Shown here piece by piece: positions 54,446 through 63,276 of a stretch of 64,000 nucleotides of DNA (the first letter of the stretch is position 1; each line of letters begins with the position of its first letter). The notes beneath the pieces are model-generated. The model was not told the DNA's origin and ran no database searches. It worked only from the letters and a program-made list of their open reading frames with translations. Source of the DNA: CAVPNY01 sp963706905 (GTDB lineage Bacteria > Chloroflexota > Anaerolineae > Anaerolineales > UBA4823); NCBI GenBank assembly GCA_963706905.1, contig CAVPNY010000002.1, forward strand, positions 62,001 through 126,000. The letters run 5' to 3'. Both the position numbers and the translations under genes were made by a program.

Positions 54446-56097
54446 ATGGCTTCAAAAACCAACTCAACCGTAAGCGTCGAAAAAGCGTTGAAAGCCTCCT
54501 GGCTGCCGATGCTGATCATCGCCCTGGCGCAGATCCAGATGAGCTTCAATGTCAGCGCCATCCCGGTATCCATTGGCAAAATTGTTGAAGAGTTCGACAC
54601 CTCGCCCGCCACTGTGAGCACCGCCCTGGTGGTTTACTCGCTGGCTGTGGCCGGTTTCGTCATGTTAGGTGCCAAGATTGGCAAGCTGCTCGGCGCACGC
54701 CTCGCCTTTCAGATAGGCGTGATCGTGCATGGTCTGTCGATGGCGCTGATGGCGCTCAGCGCGAATACGACCATGATCTTCCAGGCGCAGGCCATTTCAG
54801 GGCTGGCGGCGGCCTTGATTGTCCCCACGCTGGTGGTGTTGATTGCCAACCACTACCGGGGCGCCCAGCAGTCGCAATCCCTGGGTTTGTTAGGCGCGGC
54901 CCAGGCCGGGGCCGGCGTGCTGGCTTTCCTGGTGGTCGGCGTGATCGGCACCGTGGCCGGCTGGCGCCCTTCCTTCTGGCTCATCATCAGTAATCGCTGT
55001 AGTGGTTTTCTTGCTGAGCTTCCGGTTCAAGCCGGTTGAGCGGGAGAAAGGGGTCAAGATTGACTGGGTTGGGGCGCTGCTCGCCGCCCTGTCCATCACG
55101 TTGATCAGCCTGGGCTTTAACAACATTCAGGCCTGGGGCCTGCTGATGGCCAAGCCGGATGCGCCCGCCAGTGTTTTTGGGATGTCGCTGTCGCCGATCA
55201 TGATCATTGTCGGGGTCGTACTTGGCCAGAGCTTTTTTGCCTGGGCCCATCGTCGCCAGTCCCAGGGCAAGACGCCGCTGATCGCCCTGGAGGTGCTCGA
55301 TTCACCCCAAGAGCGCGCTGGCAACGTTTTGCCTGTTCATCATTGCCGCGTTGGGTCCGGCGGTCAACTTCCTGATCCCGCTCTACATTCAGATCGTCCA
55401 GGGGGGCACCAGTTTAGAGACCTCGGTGGCGGTTATTCCCTACTCCCTCGCCATCTTTGCCGCCACAGCGCTGGTTGTACGCCTGTTTGATCGCCTGACG
55501 CCGCGCTGGATTGGTCGCCTGGGCTTCATCGTTGTCGCTGCCGGGCTGGTATTGCTGGCCTTCACTATTCGCAATGATTGGGGCACCCCCCTGGTGATCC
55601 TCAGCCTGATTATCGTCGGTCTTGGCGAGGGCGCCTTGTTGACGCTGGTGTTCAATGTGCTCGTCTCGGCTTCGCCCAAGGAGCTGGCTGGTGACGTGGG
55701 CGCGCTGCGCGGCACCACCAATAACCTGGCTACCGGCCTGGGTACTGCCCTGGCCGCCGTCATTTCGGTCAGCGTGCTGAGCCTGATCATTGTGAATACT
55801 GTGGTCGAGACCCCTGCCATCACCCCTGAGGTCCAGGATCAGCTCTATCTGGATAGCATCGACTTCGTCAGCAATGATCAGCTGGATGAGGTGCTGGAGG
55901 AAACAGATGTCACGCCAGCCCAGGAAGCCGCCATAATCAGCATCAACGAATTGGCCCGCCTGCGGGCGCTCAAGATCTCTTTCTTAATCCTGGCCGGTGT
56001 GGCTTTGCTGGCGATCGTCCCGGCTGGTGGGCTGCCGGACTATATCCCCAATGAAATCCCCGCTGAGCAAGTCAAGAATTTGGCAAAGAGCGGCTAG
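54446..56097 (+). pseudogene. MFS transporter, DHA2-like with about 14 helices (two frameshifts)
   Basis: Three frames join into one transporter. 54446-55039 has SWLPMLIIALAQIQMSFNVS, VYSLAVAGFVMLGAKIGKLL and GLAAALIVPTLVVLIANHYR. 55002-55490 has KIDWVGALLAALSITLISLG. 55351-56097 has GPAVNFLIPLYIQIVQGGTS and GLGEGALLTLVFNVLVSAS. Shifts lie near 54990 and 55310. The product resembles the EmrB/QacA drug-exporter group, or a solute exporter. Both lesions are single indels in hydrophobic segments that otherwise read through perfectly, so sequencing error is likely. It starts 14 bases after the corrected glutaminase stop. Confidence 0.85.
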
Positions 56098-56217
56098 CAG
56101 GCACCAGATCGATCACAGCTTGGTGTGTGAGTTAGCTCATGCAAAACAGTCTGTTCTTCAGACGATAAGACTACAAGACCATCGGACTATTCGACCAATA
56201 AAGGAGATTGAACACAC

Positions 56218-57603
56218 ATGTCCCATTCTAGCGACCAGGCCCGTAAGTATTCTCGTTCCCATGCGGAACGATTTCGCCATGAGCTGCATGAGCTCCTGCG
56301 CTTTCCCAGCCTGAGCGGCGATCCCGCCCACGCTGGCGACATCCAGCACGCCGCCCAATGGCTGGCGGCGCACCTGCATGCGCTGGGGCTCGAGAGCGCC
56401 AGGATCATGCCCACCGCCGGCCACCCCGTTGTTTACGGCGAGTGGCTGGGCGCCGGGCCGGACAAACCCACCGTCCTGGTGTACGGTCATTATGACGTGG
56501 TGCCGGCTGCCATGGAAGATGGCTGGGATACGCCGCCATTTGAGCCCGTCGAAAAGGACGGCAAGATCTACGCCCGCGGCGCCACCGATGCCAAGGGGCA
56601 ATTATTTATCCATGTCAAAGCCCTGGAGTCCTATTTGGAAACCGGCGGCGCGCCGGTCAACATAAAAATCCTGTTGGAGGGCGAAGAAGAGATCTCGTCG
56701 CCTAACCTGACGCCTTTCATCCAGGCCAACCTGGACTTGCTTAAAGCCGATGTCTGCGTGATCAGCGACACCTCCATGCGCACCGTTGAAGAGCCGGCCA
56801 TCACGCACAGCCTGCGCGGCATGACCTACATGGAGATTGAAGTCGAGGGACCCAAGGAAGACCTGCACAGCGGGCTATGGGGCGGAGCGGCGCACAATCC
56901 CGCCCTGGCATTGGTCGAAATCCTCGGCAAGCTCTACAATCCCGATCACACCATCGCCGTACCGGGTTTCTATGACGATGTCGTCTCGCTGACCGAAGCG
57001 GAGCGCGAAATGATCGCCAAAACCGCGCTGAGCGAGGAGCAGTACAAAGCGACAACAGGCGTCCCGGCAACCTGGGGCGATGCAAATTACACCATCCGCG
57101 AGCGCATCTCTGCCCGCCCAACGCTCGACATTAACGGCATGTGGAGCGGGTGGGCTGGTCCGGGACCCAAGACAATTATCCCCCAAAAGGCTGGTGCGAA
57201 GCTCAGCTCACGCCTGGTCGGCAACCAGCATCCAGAGAAGATCTATGCGCTGGTGAAGGAATATATTGAATCCATCACACCGGAGACGGTGAAAGTCAGT
57301 GTCAGATTGCTTACGACCGGGATGCCCGCCCTGATCCCGTTCGATTTGCCAGAGATGCAGGCGGCTTCCCGCGCCTACGAAAAGGGTTGGGGGCACACGC
57401 CGGTCTTCACGCGTGGCGGCGGCAGCATTCCGGTTGTGGCTGACATTGCAAATTTGTTGAAAATTCCAGTCGTCATGATGGGTTACGGGTTGGATAGCGA
57501 TGGCTTGCACTCGCCTAACGAACACTACAGCATCGAGATGTTCCATCGCGGCATCGAAACTGCGATTGTGTACCTCGAGGAACTGGCTCAAATGAAAAAA
57601 TGA
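56218..57603 (+). CDS. M20-family dipeptidase
   Basis: 461 residues with AAGGAG upstream. Metal and catalytic motifs of M20 peptidases: VLVYGHYDVVPA (His, Asp), ARGATDAKGQLFIHV (bridging Asp), LLEGEEEISSPNLTPF (general base Glu and metal Glu), a late FTRGGGSIPVVADIANLL and the final metal histidine in SPNEHYSIEMFHRGI. The lid domain lies between about residues 195 and 355. This group cleaves dipeptides, including beta-Ala-His-like substrates, in the cytoplasm. It is flanked by transport and peptidase genes on the same strand. Confidence 0.93.
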   Translation: MSHSSDQARKYSRSHAERFRHELHELLRFPSLSGDPAHAGDIQHAAQWLAAHLHALGLESARIMPTAGHPVVYGEWLGAGPDKPTVLVYGHYDVVPAAMEDGWDTPPFEPVEKDGKIYARGATDAKGQLFIHVKALESYLETGGAPVNIKILLEGEEEISSPNLTPFIQANLDLLKADVCVISDTSMRTVEEPAITHSLRGMTYMEIEVEGPKEDLHSGLWGGAAHNPALALVEILGKLYNPDHTIAVPGFYDDVVSLTEAEREMIAKTALSEEQYKATTGVPATWGDANYTIRERISARPTLDINGMWSGWAGPGPKTIIPQKAGAKLSSRLVGNQHPEKIYALVKEYIESITPETVKVSVRLLTTGMPALIPFDLPEMQAASRAYEKGWGHTPVFTRGGGSIPVVADIANLLKIPVVMMGYGLDSDGLHSPNEHYSIEMFHRGIETAIVYLEELAQMKK

Positions 57604-57649
57604 ATCAGGGAAAGACACAAACAGTTCGATGATTGAAAGGAAGTATCCG

Positions 57650-58423
57650 ATGGACAAGAAATGGCTCGCTATAAGTTTAAGCTTGGGGATGATGATCCTG
57701 GCCGCGTGCGCTTCCTCAGGCGCTCAACAAGGGGGCGACCTGACCGGCAAAGTTTGGGTGCTCACGGAGCTGATGGGCGAGCCGCCGATGGACGGAACCG
57801 GCATCTCAGCTGAATTCACCGCCGACGGCAAGGTGTCCGGATCGGCAGGCTGCAACCGCTACAGCGGCACGTACACCCTCTCCGGCAGCAACATCACCTT
57901 TCCTTCGCCGATGGCGTCGACAATGATGATGTGCGAACAGGCGGTGATGGATCAGGAGAGTGCTTACCTGAAAGCCTTGGGAGAGGCGAAAACCTTCGCG
58001 ATCAAAGGGGATCAGCTCACCCTCTTCGGGGGGGATGGTACCACCTTGGTCGTTTACAAAGCCCAATCCCAGGATTTGGCGGGCACGGACTGGGAGGCGA
58101 CTAACTACAATAACGGCAAGCAGGCGGTCGTTGGTGTACTGGAGGGGACGACCCTGACGGCGAGTTTTGACAAGGATGGCAACATTTCTGGGAACGCTGG
58201 CTGCAACAATTACAACGGGCCGTACAAAGTCGACGGCGACCAGATCACGATTGGACCCCTGGCGTCCACCATGAAGATGTGCAGTGACCCGGCAGGCATC
58301 ATGGACCAGGAAGCGCAATACCTGGCAGCCCTGCAAAGCGCGGCGAACTACCAGATCGAAGGGAATGTGCTGCAGCTGCGCACAAAGGATGACGCAATGG
58401 CAGCATTGTTCAAGAGGAAATAA
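57650..58423 (+). CDS. Lipoprotein with two META (HslJ-like) domains
   Basis: 257 residues from the ATG at 57650. Signal peptide with lipobox (SLGMMILAAC, cysteine then ASSGAQQG). Two META domains follow: LTGKVWVLTELMGEPPMDGT to about residue 135, then LAGTDWEATNYNNGKQAVVG to the end. Each has the SGSAGCNRYSGTY or SGNAGCNNYNGPY motif and a TMKMC or TMMMC strand. META domains occur in heat-shock protein HslJ and in surface proteins; no enzymatic role is known. It is 47 bases after the dipeptidase gene. Confidence 0.9.
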   Translation: MDKKWLAISLSLGMMILAACASSGAQQGGDLTGKVWVLTELMGEPPMDGTGISAEFTADGKVSGSAGCNRYSGTYTLSGSNITFPSPMASTMMMCEQAVMDQESAYLKALGEAKTFAIKGDQLTLFGGDGTTLVVYKAQSQDLAGTDWEATNYNNGKQAVVGVLEGTTLTASFDKDGNISGNAGCNNYNGPYKVDGDQITIGPLASTMKMCSDPAGIMDQEAQYLAALQSAANYQIEGNVLQLRTKDDAMAALFKRK

Positions 58424-58433
58424 GGAGACAGGC

Positions 58434-58538
58434 ATGCAAATCAACGGAAAAACTGGAGATGTTTCAGGACGACCTGGAAACGACCAGCCTGTATCTGGAG
58501 GAGGTGGCGCACCTGGAGAGAGGACAAAGCACCCATGA
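58434..58538 (+). CDS. Possible small protein, frame uncertain
   Basis: An ATG with AAGGAG seven bases upstream opens a 34-residue low-complexity frame that overlaps the peptidase T start. The neighbouring frame from about 58448 reads STEKLEMFQDDLETTSLYLE and continues EEVAHLERGQSTHEQ, a much more protein-like acidic helix. A single indel near 58440 would give a roughly 40-residue coiled-coil peptide. The evidence is weak, and it may be only leader sequence of pepT. Confidence 0.25.
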   Translation: MQINGKTGDVSGRPGNDQPVSGGGGAPGERTKHP

Positions 58539-59860
58539 GCAGTATATTTCTAAACGAGCTTGAAGAACGCTTTCTGCGCTACGTCAAGATTGACACCACA
58601 GCCGATCCGACCTCGTCGACATCACCCAGCACCCAGATCCAGTTCGATCTACTCAACCTGTTGGCGGACGAGTTGAAGGAGATCGGCGTGCAGGATGTGT
58701 TACTGACCCCCTATGGCGCAGTTTTGGCATCCATTCCGGCGACGGTGGAGGGCGTGACGCCCACGATCGCCCTGCTGGCGCATGTGGACACCGCCCCCCA
58801 GTTCTCCGGCACGAACGTTAAGCCGATTGTCCATCGCCAGTACAACGGTGAAGACATCATCTTGCCTGATGATCCCCACCAGGTTCTTTCGCCTAAAAAC
58901 TTGCCGTATCTGGCTAAAAAGATAGGAGACGACATCATCACTGCCTCGGGGACGACATTGCTGGGCGCAGATGATAAAGCAGGCGTCGCCATCGTCATGA
59001 CCCTGGCTCGCTATCTGCTGCAAAATCCCGGTCTGGCCCATGGCCCGATCCGCATTGGCTTTACGCCCGATGAGGAGATCGGCCGCGGGGTGCACGCCGA
59101 TATGCCCGGCCATTTGAAGGCCGATTACGCCTATACGCTCGACGGCGCTGAGCTGGGCGAGATTGTTTACGAGACGTTCTCAGCGGACGGCGCCACGGTG
59201 AAGGTAAAGGGTGTTTCCATTCATCCGGGCTATGCCAAGGATAAAATGGTCAACGCATTGCACCTGGCCGCCAAGATCGTGGATACACTGCCTCAGGCCA
59301 CGCTCACCCCGGAGACGACGGCCGGTCGCCAGGGTTTCATCCACCTTGTCTCCATGAACGGCAATGCGGCCGAAGTCAACCTCGATTTCATCTTGCGGGA
59401 TTTCGAGCGCGACGCTCTGGAAGCCCAGGGCGAGTTGTTGAAGAAGGTATGCGCCGCGGTGCAGGCTGGTGAGCCGCGCGCCGAGATCACCTGCACGATC
59501 ACGCCGCAATACCGCAACATGCGTTATTGGCTGGAGGACGACATGCGCCCGGTCGAGCTGGCGTATGAGGCGACTCGCCAGGCAGGCGTCGAGCCGTTCT
59601 ATAAACCGACCCGCGGCGGCACCGACGGTTCGCGCCTGACCGAGATGGGCCTGCCGACGCCTAACCTGTTCACCGGCATGCAGGAATTCCATGGCCCGTT
59701 GGAATGGATCAGCATACAGGACATGGCGCATGCCACGGAGATGTGCGTCAAGCTGGCGCAGTTGTGGTCAAAAGCCGAACAGGGCAAGACTGAGGCGAAA
59801 GCAAAACGCGGCCGGAAGCCGTATGCTGAAGCAGGCGCTGTGGTGGATTGGACGGGCTGA
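58535..59860 (+). CDS. pepT: Peptidase T (M20B tripeptidase)
   Basis: 441 residues. Opens FLNELEERFLRYVKIDTTAD. Metal-site motifs are IALLAHVDTAPQFSG, LLGADDKAGVAIVMTLARYL, FTPDEEIGRGVHADMPG and TLDGAELGEIVYETFSADGA; SIHPGYAKDKMVNALHLAAK and PTRGGTDGSRLTEMGLPTPN complete the pattern. This is full-length PepT, which removes the N-terminal residue of tripeptides. The C-terminal tail of about 25 residues is lysine-rich and extra. It lies between the META lipoprotein and the aminopeptidase. Confidence 0.95.
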   Translation: MSSIFLNELEERFLRYVKIDTTADPTSSTSPSTQIQFDLLNLLADELKEIGVQDVLLTPYGAVLASIPATVEGVTPTIALLAHVDTAPQFSGTNVKPIVHRQYNGEDIILPDDPHQVLSPKNLPYLAKKIGDDIITASGTTLLGADDKAGVAIVMTLARYLLQNPGLAHGPIRIGFTPDEEIGRGVHADMPGHLKADYAYTLDGAELGEIVYETFSADGATVKVKGVSIHPGYAKDKMVNALHLAAKIVDTLPQATLTPETTAGRQGFIHLVSMNGNAAEVNLDFILRDFERDALEAQGELLKKVCAAVQAGEPRAEITCTITPQYRNMRYWLEDDMRPVELAYEATRQAGVEPFYKPTRGGTDGSRLTEMGLPTPNLFTGMQEFHGPLEWISIQDMAHATEMCVKLAQLWSKAEQGKTEAKAKRGRKPYAEAGAVVDWTG

Positions 59861-59943
59861 ACAGAAAAGCACAAGGTTAAAACCCGTGTTTTGAATCAGC
59901 AGGGATTTGTTCAATGGAAAAAAGGGTAAAGGAGATGATAAGT

Positions 59944-61398
59944 ATGGAGATCAAAGTAGAAAGCGGTGACATTCTCAAAGCAGAGAGCGACCTGGCGGTG
60001 CTGGGCAGCTTTGAAGACGTTTCGCTGCCATCTGTGGTAGCCGGTTTGCTTGAGCCCGCCGATTTTAGCGGCCGGGCCGGGCAGACCCTGCTGCTCTACC
60101 CGCGCGGCGCTGTGGCGCCGAAACGCCTGCTGCTGGTTGGCCTGGGTAAGCGCGAGAAAGCTTCCGCTGAAACGATCCGGCGAGCCAGCGCTACCGCAGT
60201 TAAGGAAGCTCAAAAGCTGAAAGTGGCTGCGGTGACTATTGGCGTCAATGGCGACCTGCGGTTGGAGCCTGAGGTGACTGCCCAGGCATTTGCTGAGGGC
60301 ATCGAACTCGGCGCCTACCGCTTTGCGCGCTACTTCACTGGTCTTGCCCCCGAGCAAACCTTTGAAGTCGAGCGCGCCACGGTGTTCACCAAAACTGGTG
60401 AACGCACCCGGATCGGCCTCACCAACGGTCAGGCCATCGCCCGGGGTGTGCGCCTGGCGCGTGATCTGGTCAACGGTCCGGGGTATGCCATGCACCCGCC
60501 AGCCCTGGGCCAGGAGGCGCTCGCTCTAGGCAAGCGCCTTGGTCTCAAAGTAACCGTGTTGGACATGGCTCAGCTCACCGAGCAGGGCTTCGGTGGCATC
60601 CTGGCCGTTGGCAAAGGCTCGGAACACGAACCGCGCTTTATCGTCATGGAGTATGGCAAAGCCAGCAAGAGCACGCCCACCATCTGTCTGGTTGGCAAGG
60701 GGTTGACCTTCGACTCTGGCGGTCTCTCGCTAAGCCGGCGGATGCGATGGAGACCATGAAGTCAGATATGGGCGGGGCGGCGGCTGTATTCGGCGCCATG
60801 CAGGCCGCCGCCGAACTCAAGCTGCCCGTACACTTAGTCGGGCTGGTCTCGGCCGCCGAGAACATGCCCAGCAGCAACGCCTACCGTCCTGGCGACATCG
60901 TCAAGTCGCTGAGTGGCAAGACGATCGAGGTGCTCAACACCGATGCAGAAGGCCGCATCATCCTCTCCGACGCCTTGTTCTACGCCCAGCGCTATAAGCC
61001 GGATGCTATCGTAGAGCTTTCCACGCTTACCGGGGCGATTATTATCGCCCTGGGTTCGCATGCCACCGGGTTGTTCGCCACCGAACAGGCGCTGGCTGAC
61101 AAACTTAGCCGCGCCGGTGAGATCAGCGGCGAGCGGGTCTGGCAGCTTCCCCTGTGGGATGAGTACCACCAGATGATCAAGAGCGAGCTCGCCGATCTCA
61201 AAAACATCGCTGGACGGCCGGCGGGTTCGATCACCGCCGGCGACGTTCCTGGCAGCTTTCGTGGGCGATTATCCCTTCGCACATCTCGACATCGCTGGTA
61301 CAGCCTGGGTAGACCGACCAGCCAAGCCCTACGATTCATCCGGCGGGACGGGCGTTGGGGTGCGCCTGCTGACCGAGTTTCTAAAGGAATATAACTGA
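59944..61398 (+). pseudogene. pepA: Leucyl aminopeptidase (M17), two frameshifts
   Basis: The ATG at 59944 has AAGGAG at good spacing. The N-terminal part (to about 60735) ends VGKGLTFDSGGLSL, the first metal motif. The frame then shifts, and the second piece (from 60747) has AMETMKSDMGGAAAVFGAMQ, LNTDAEGRIILSDALFYAQR and ELSTLTGAIIIALGSHATG. A second shift near 61245 must be corrected to read AAFVGDYPFAHLDIAGTAW and SSGGTGVGVRLLTEFLKEY with a stop at 61396-61398. Joined, it is about 484 residues with all M17 zinc and catalytic residues. Both lesions look like single-base indels. Confidence 0.88.
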
Positions 61399-61439
61399 TC
61401 ATTGATTACCAGATTCTTCACTAAATATTGGAGGAAGCA

Positions 61440-63092
61440 ATGACCGCAAACCCTAAAGCCGATCCGGGGAAACAATCATTCATGGACAGACTGCTGAACA
61501 CCGTAGAGCGGGTAGGCAACAAGGTGCCCCATCCGGTGCTCATGTTCTTTTACCTGATCATCGGTGTCATCGTCCTGTCAGCCCTCTTGTCGTTGATGGG
61601 CGTCAGCGTCACCGAACTGATCGCTGTGCCGGTCCCGGTGGAGGTGACGCCCGATTTTTATGAGGACGTTAGCGAGTACACCCTGTCGGGCGTGGGGATC
61701 AAAGATGTAGACTACGAAATTGTTGAACAGACCATCACGATCAGGAGCCTGCTGAGTATCGAGGGCATCCGATTCATTTTCGAATCCTTTGTTCCGAACT
61801 TTCAGGGCTTCGGCGCGCTGGCCGTCACGCTCATCGCCATGATGGGTGCGGGCGCGGCTGAAGTCGCTGGATTGATGGCTGCCCTGATCCGCAAGTTGGT
61901 CAAGGTCGCCCCGCGCGCCTTGATTGCCTACCTCATCGTCTTTATCGGCGTGCTGGCGAGCGTGGCATCGGATGCAGGCTACCTGATCTTGATCCCGCTG
62001 GGCGCGGCGGCCTTCCTGGCTGTCGGGCGGCACCCGATTGCCGGCCTGGCAGCCGGCTTTGGCGGTGTCGCCGCGGTCTTCATGGCGAACCTGATCCCAA
62101 CACCGACCGATGCCATGCTGTTCGAGATCACCAACGAAGCCATCGCCTTGACTGGCGGCGCGCCGATCTCCATCACGGCCGATTACTTCTTCCAGGCTGC
62201 CTCAGCCCTCCTGATGACCGTGGTCGTCGGGTTCGTCATCGTGCGCGTGGTTGAGCCGCGCCTGGGCAAGTATAACCCGGCGGAAGCAGGCGATCCTGCG
62301 CAGGCCGCCGCTGCCGACGAAATCGATCCAGCCCTCGAAGCGCGCGGACTGCGCCGGGCTGGGTTGGCCTTCCTGGTCGTGCTGGGCGTCGTGCTGCTCG
62401 CCACCCTGCCGCCGGGCGCGCCGCTGCGCGATCCTGAAACGGGCTCGATCATCGGTCAAACGCCTTTCATGAACAGCCTGCTGTTTATCGTGATGCTCTG
62501 CTTCTTAGTACCCGGCATTGCCTTCGGCTCGGCGGTTGGTAAGTACAAAGGACCCAACGACGTGATCGCCGCGGTGGTCAAGACTTTCGCCGGCCTGGGC
62601 GTCTTGATCTTCACGCTGCTGATGATCAGCCAGTTCATCGCCTACTTCAACTACTCCAACCTGCCGAGCGTCATCGCCACCACGCTGGCTGATTTGTTGG
62701 GCGCGGCCGGCATTCCGGCAATCCCACTGTTGATCGGCTTCGTCCTGGTGATCGTGTTACTCGATTTCATCATGCCGGGCTCGCTGGCCAAGTGGGCGAT
62801 CTTCGCGCCCATCTTTGTACCACTCTTCATCCAGTTGGGCGTGCCGGCGCAGACCTTGTTCGCCGCCTACCGTGTTGGCGACTCGCCGATCAACACGCTT
62901 ACGCCGTTGATGGTGTACTTCCCGGTGATCGTCGTCTTCGCCCAACGCTATCAAAAGAAAGCGGGCGTTGGATCGCTGGTAGCGCTGATGCTGCCGATAG
63001 CCGGCATTGTTCTGGTCGTCTGGCTGGTCTTTCTTATCCTGTGGTTTGTGCTGGGCATCCCGCTCGGACCAGGATATCCGGTAAGCATGTAA
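61440..63092 (+). CDS. AbgT-family transporter
   Basis: 550 residues from the ATG at 61440 (TTGGAGG upstream). About 12 membrane helices, opening FMDRLLNTVERVGNKVPHPV and LMFFYLIIGVIVLSALLSL, as in AbgT. Conserved blocks include GAGAAEVAGLMAALIRKLVK, VFMANLIPTPTDAMLFEI and GDSPINTLTPLMVYFPVIVV. The family includes the p-aminobenzoyl-glutamate importer AbgT and the antimetabolite exporter MtrF. With three peptidases and glutaminase upstream, import of dipeptide-like or glutamate-containing compounds is plausible. Confidence 0.92.
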   Translation: MTANPKADPGKQSFMDRLLNTVERVGNKVPHPVLMFFYLIIGVIVLSALLSLMGVSVTELIAVPVPVEVTPDFYEDVSEYTLSGVGIKDVDYEIVEQTITIRSLLSIEGIRFIFESFVPNFQGFGALAVTLIAMMGAGAAEVAGLMAALIRKLVKVAPRALIAYLIVFIGVLASVASDAGYLILIPLGAAAFLAVGRHPIAGLAAGFGGVAAVFMANLIPTPTDAMLFEITNEAIALTGGAPISITADYFFQAASALLMTVVVGFVIVRVVEPRLGKYNPAEAGDPAQAAAADEIDPALEARGLRRAGLAFLVVLGVVLLATLPPGAPLRDPETGSIIGQTPFMNSLLFIVMLCFLVPGIAFGSAVGKYKGPNDVIAAVVKTFAGLGVLIFTLLMISQFIAYFNYSNLPSVIATTLADLLGAAGIPAIPLLIGFVLVIVLLDFIMPGSLAKWAIFAPIFVPLFIQLGVPAQTLFAAYRVGDSPINTLTPLMVYFPVIVVFAQRYQKKAGVGSLVALMLPIAGIVLVVWLVFLILWFVLGIPLGPGYPVSM

Positions 63093-63128
63093 CGGTTGAT
63101 ATTGGGTCATCTCGCAAACAGGATAGCT

Positions 63129-63169
63129 GGTTGTTGATTTGGGCGGCCTTGCCGCCCAAATCAACAACC
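63129..63169 (+). terminator. Strong hairpin after the AbgT gene
   Basis: Perfect 19-bp stem (63129-63147 with 63151-63169) around a 3-base loop, 37 bases after the stop codon. There is no T-run, so it may be a palindromic repeat rather than a classical terminator. Its form (long GC stem, 3-base loop) resembles the centre of the MITE-like element at 46742. Confidence 0.55.
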
Positions 63170-63276
63170 GATACCTCGCTTCTTCTGTATCATGGATTTG
63201 CCTGGTCAGTACAACCTCAACGTCACCAACCGGGGTGCAATCTTCATCCTCCTGCTACAATGAATAGTCATCCAAC

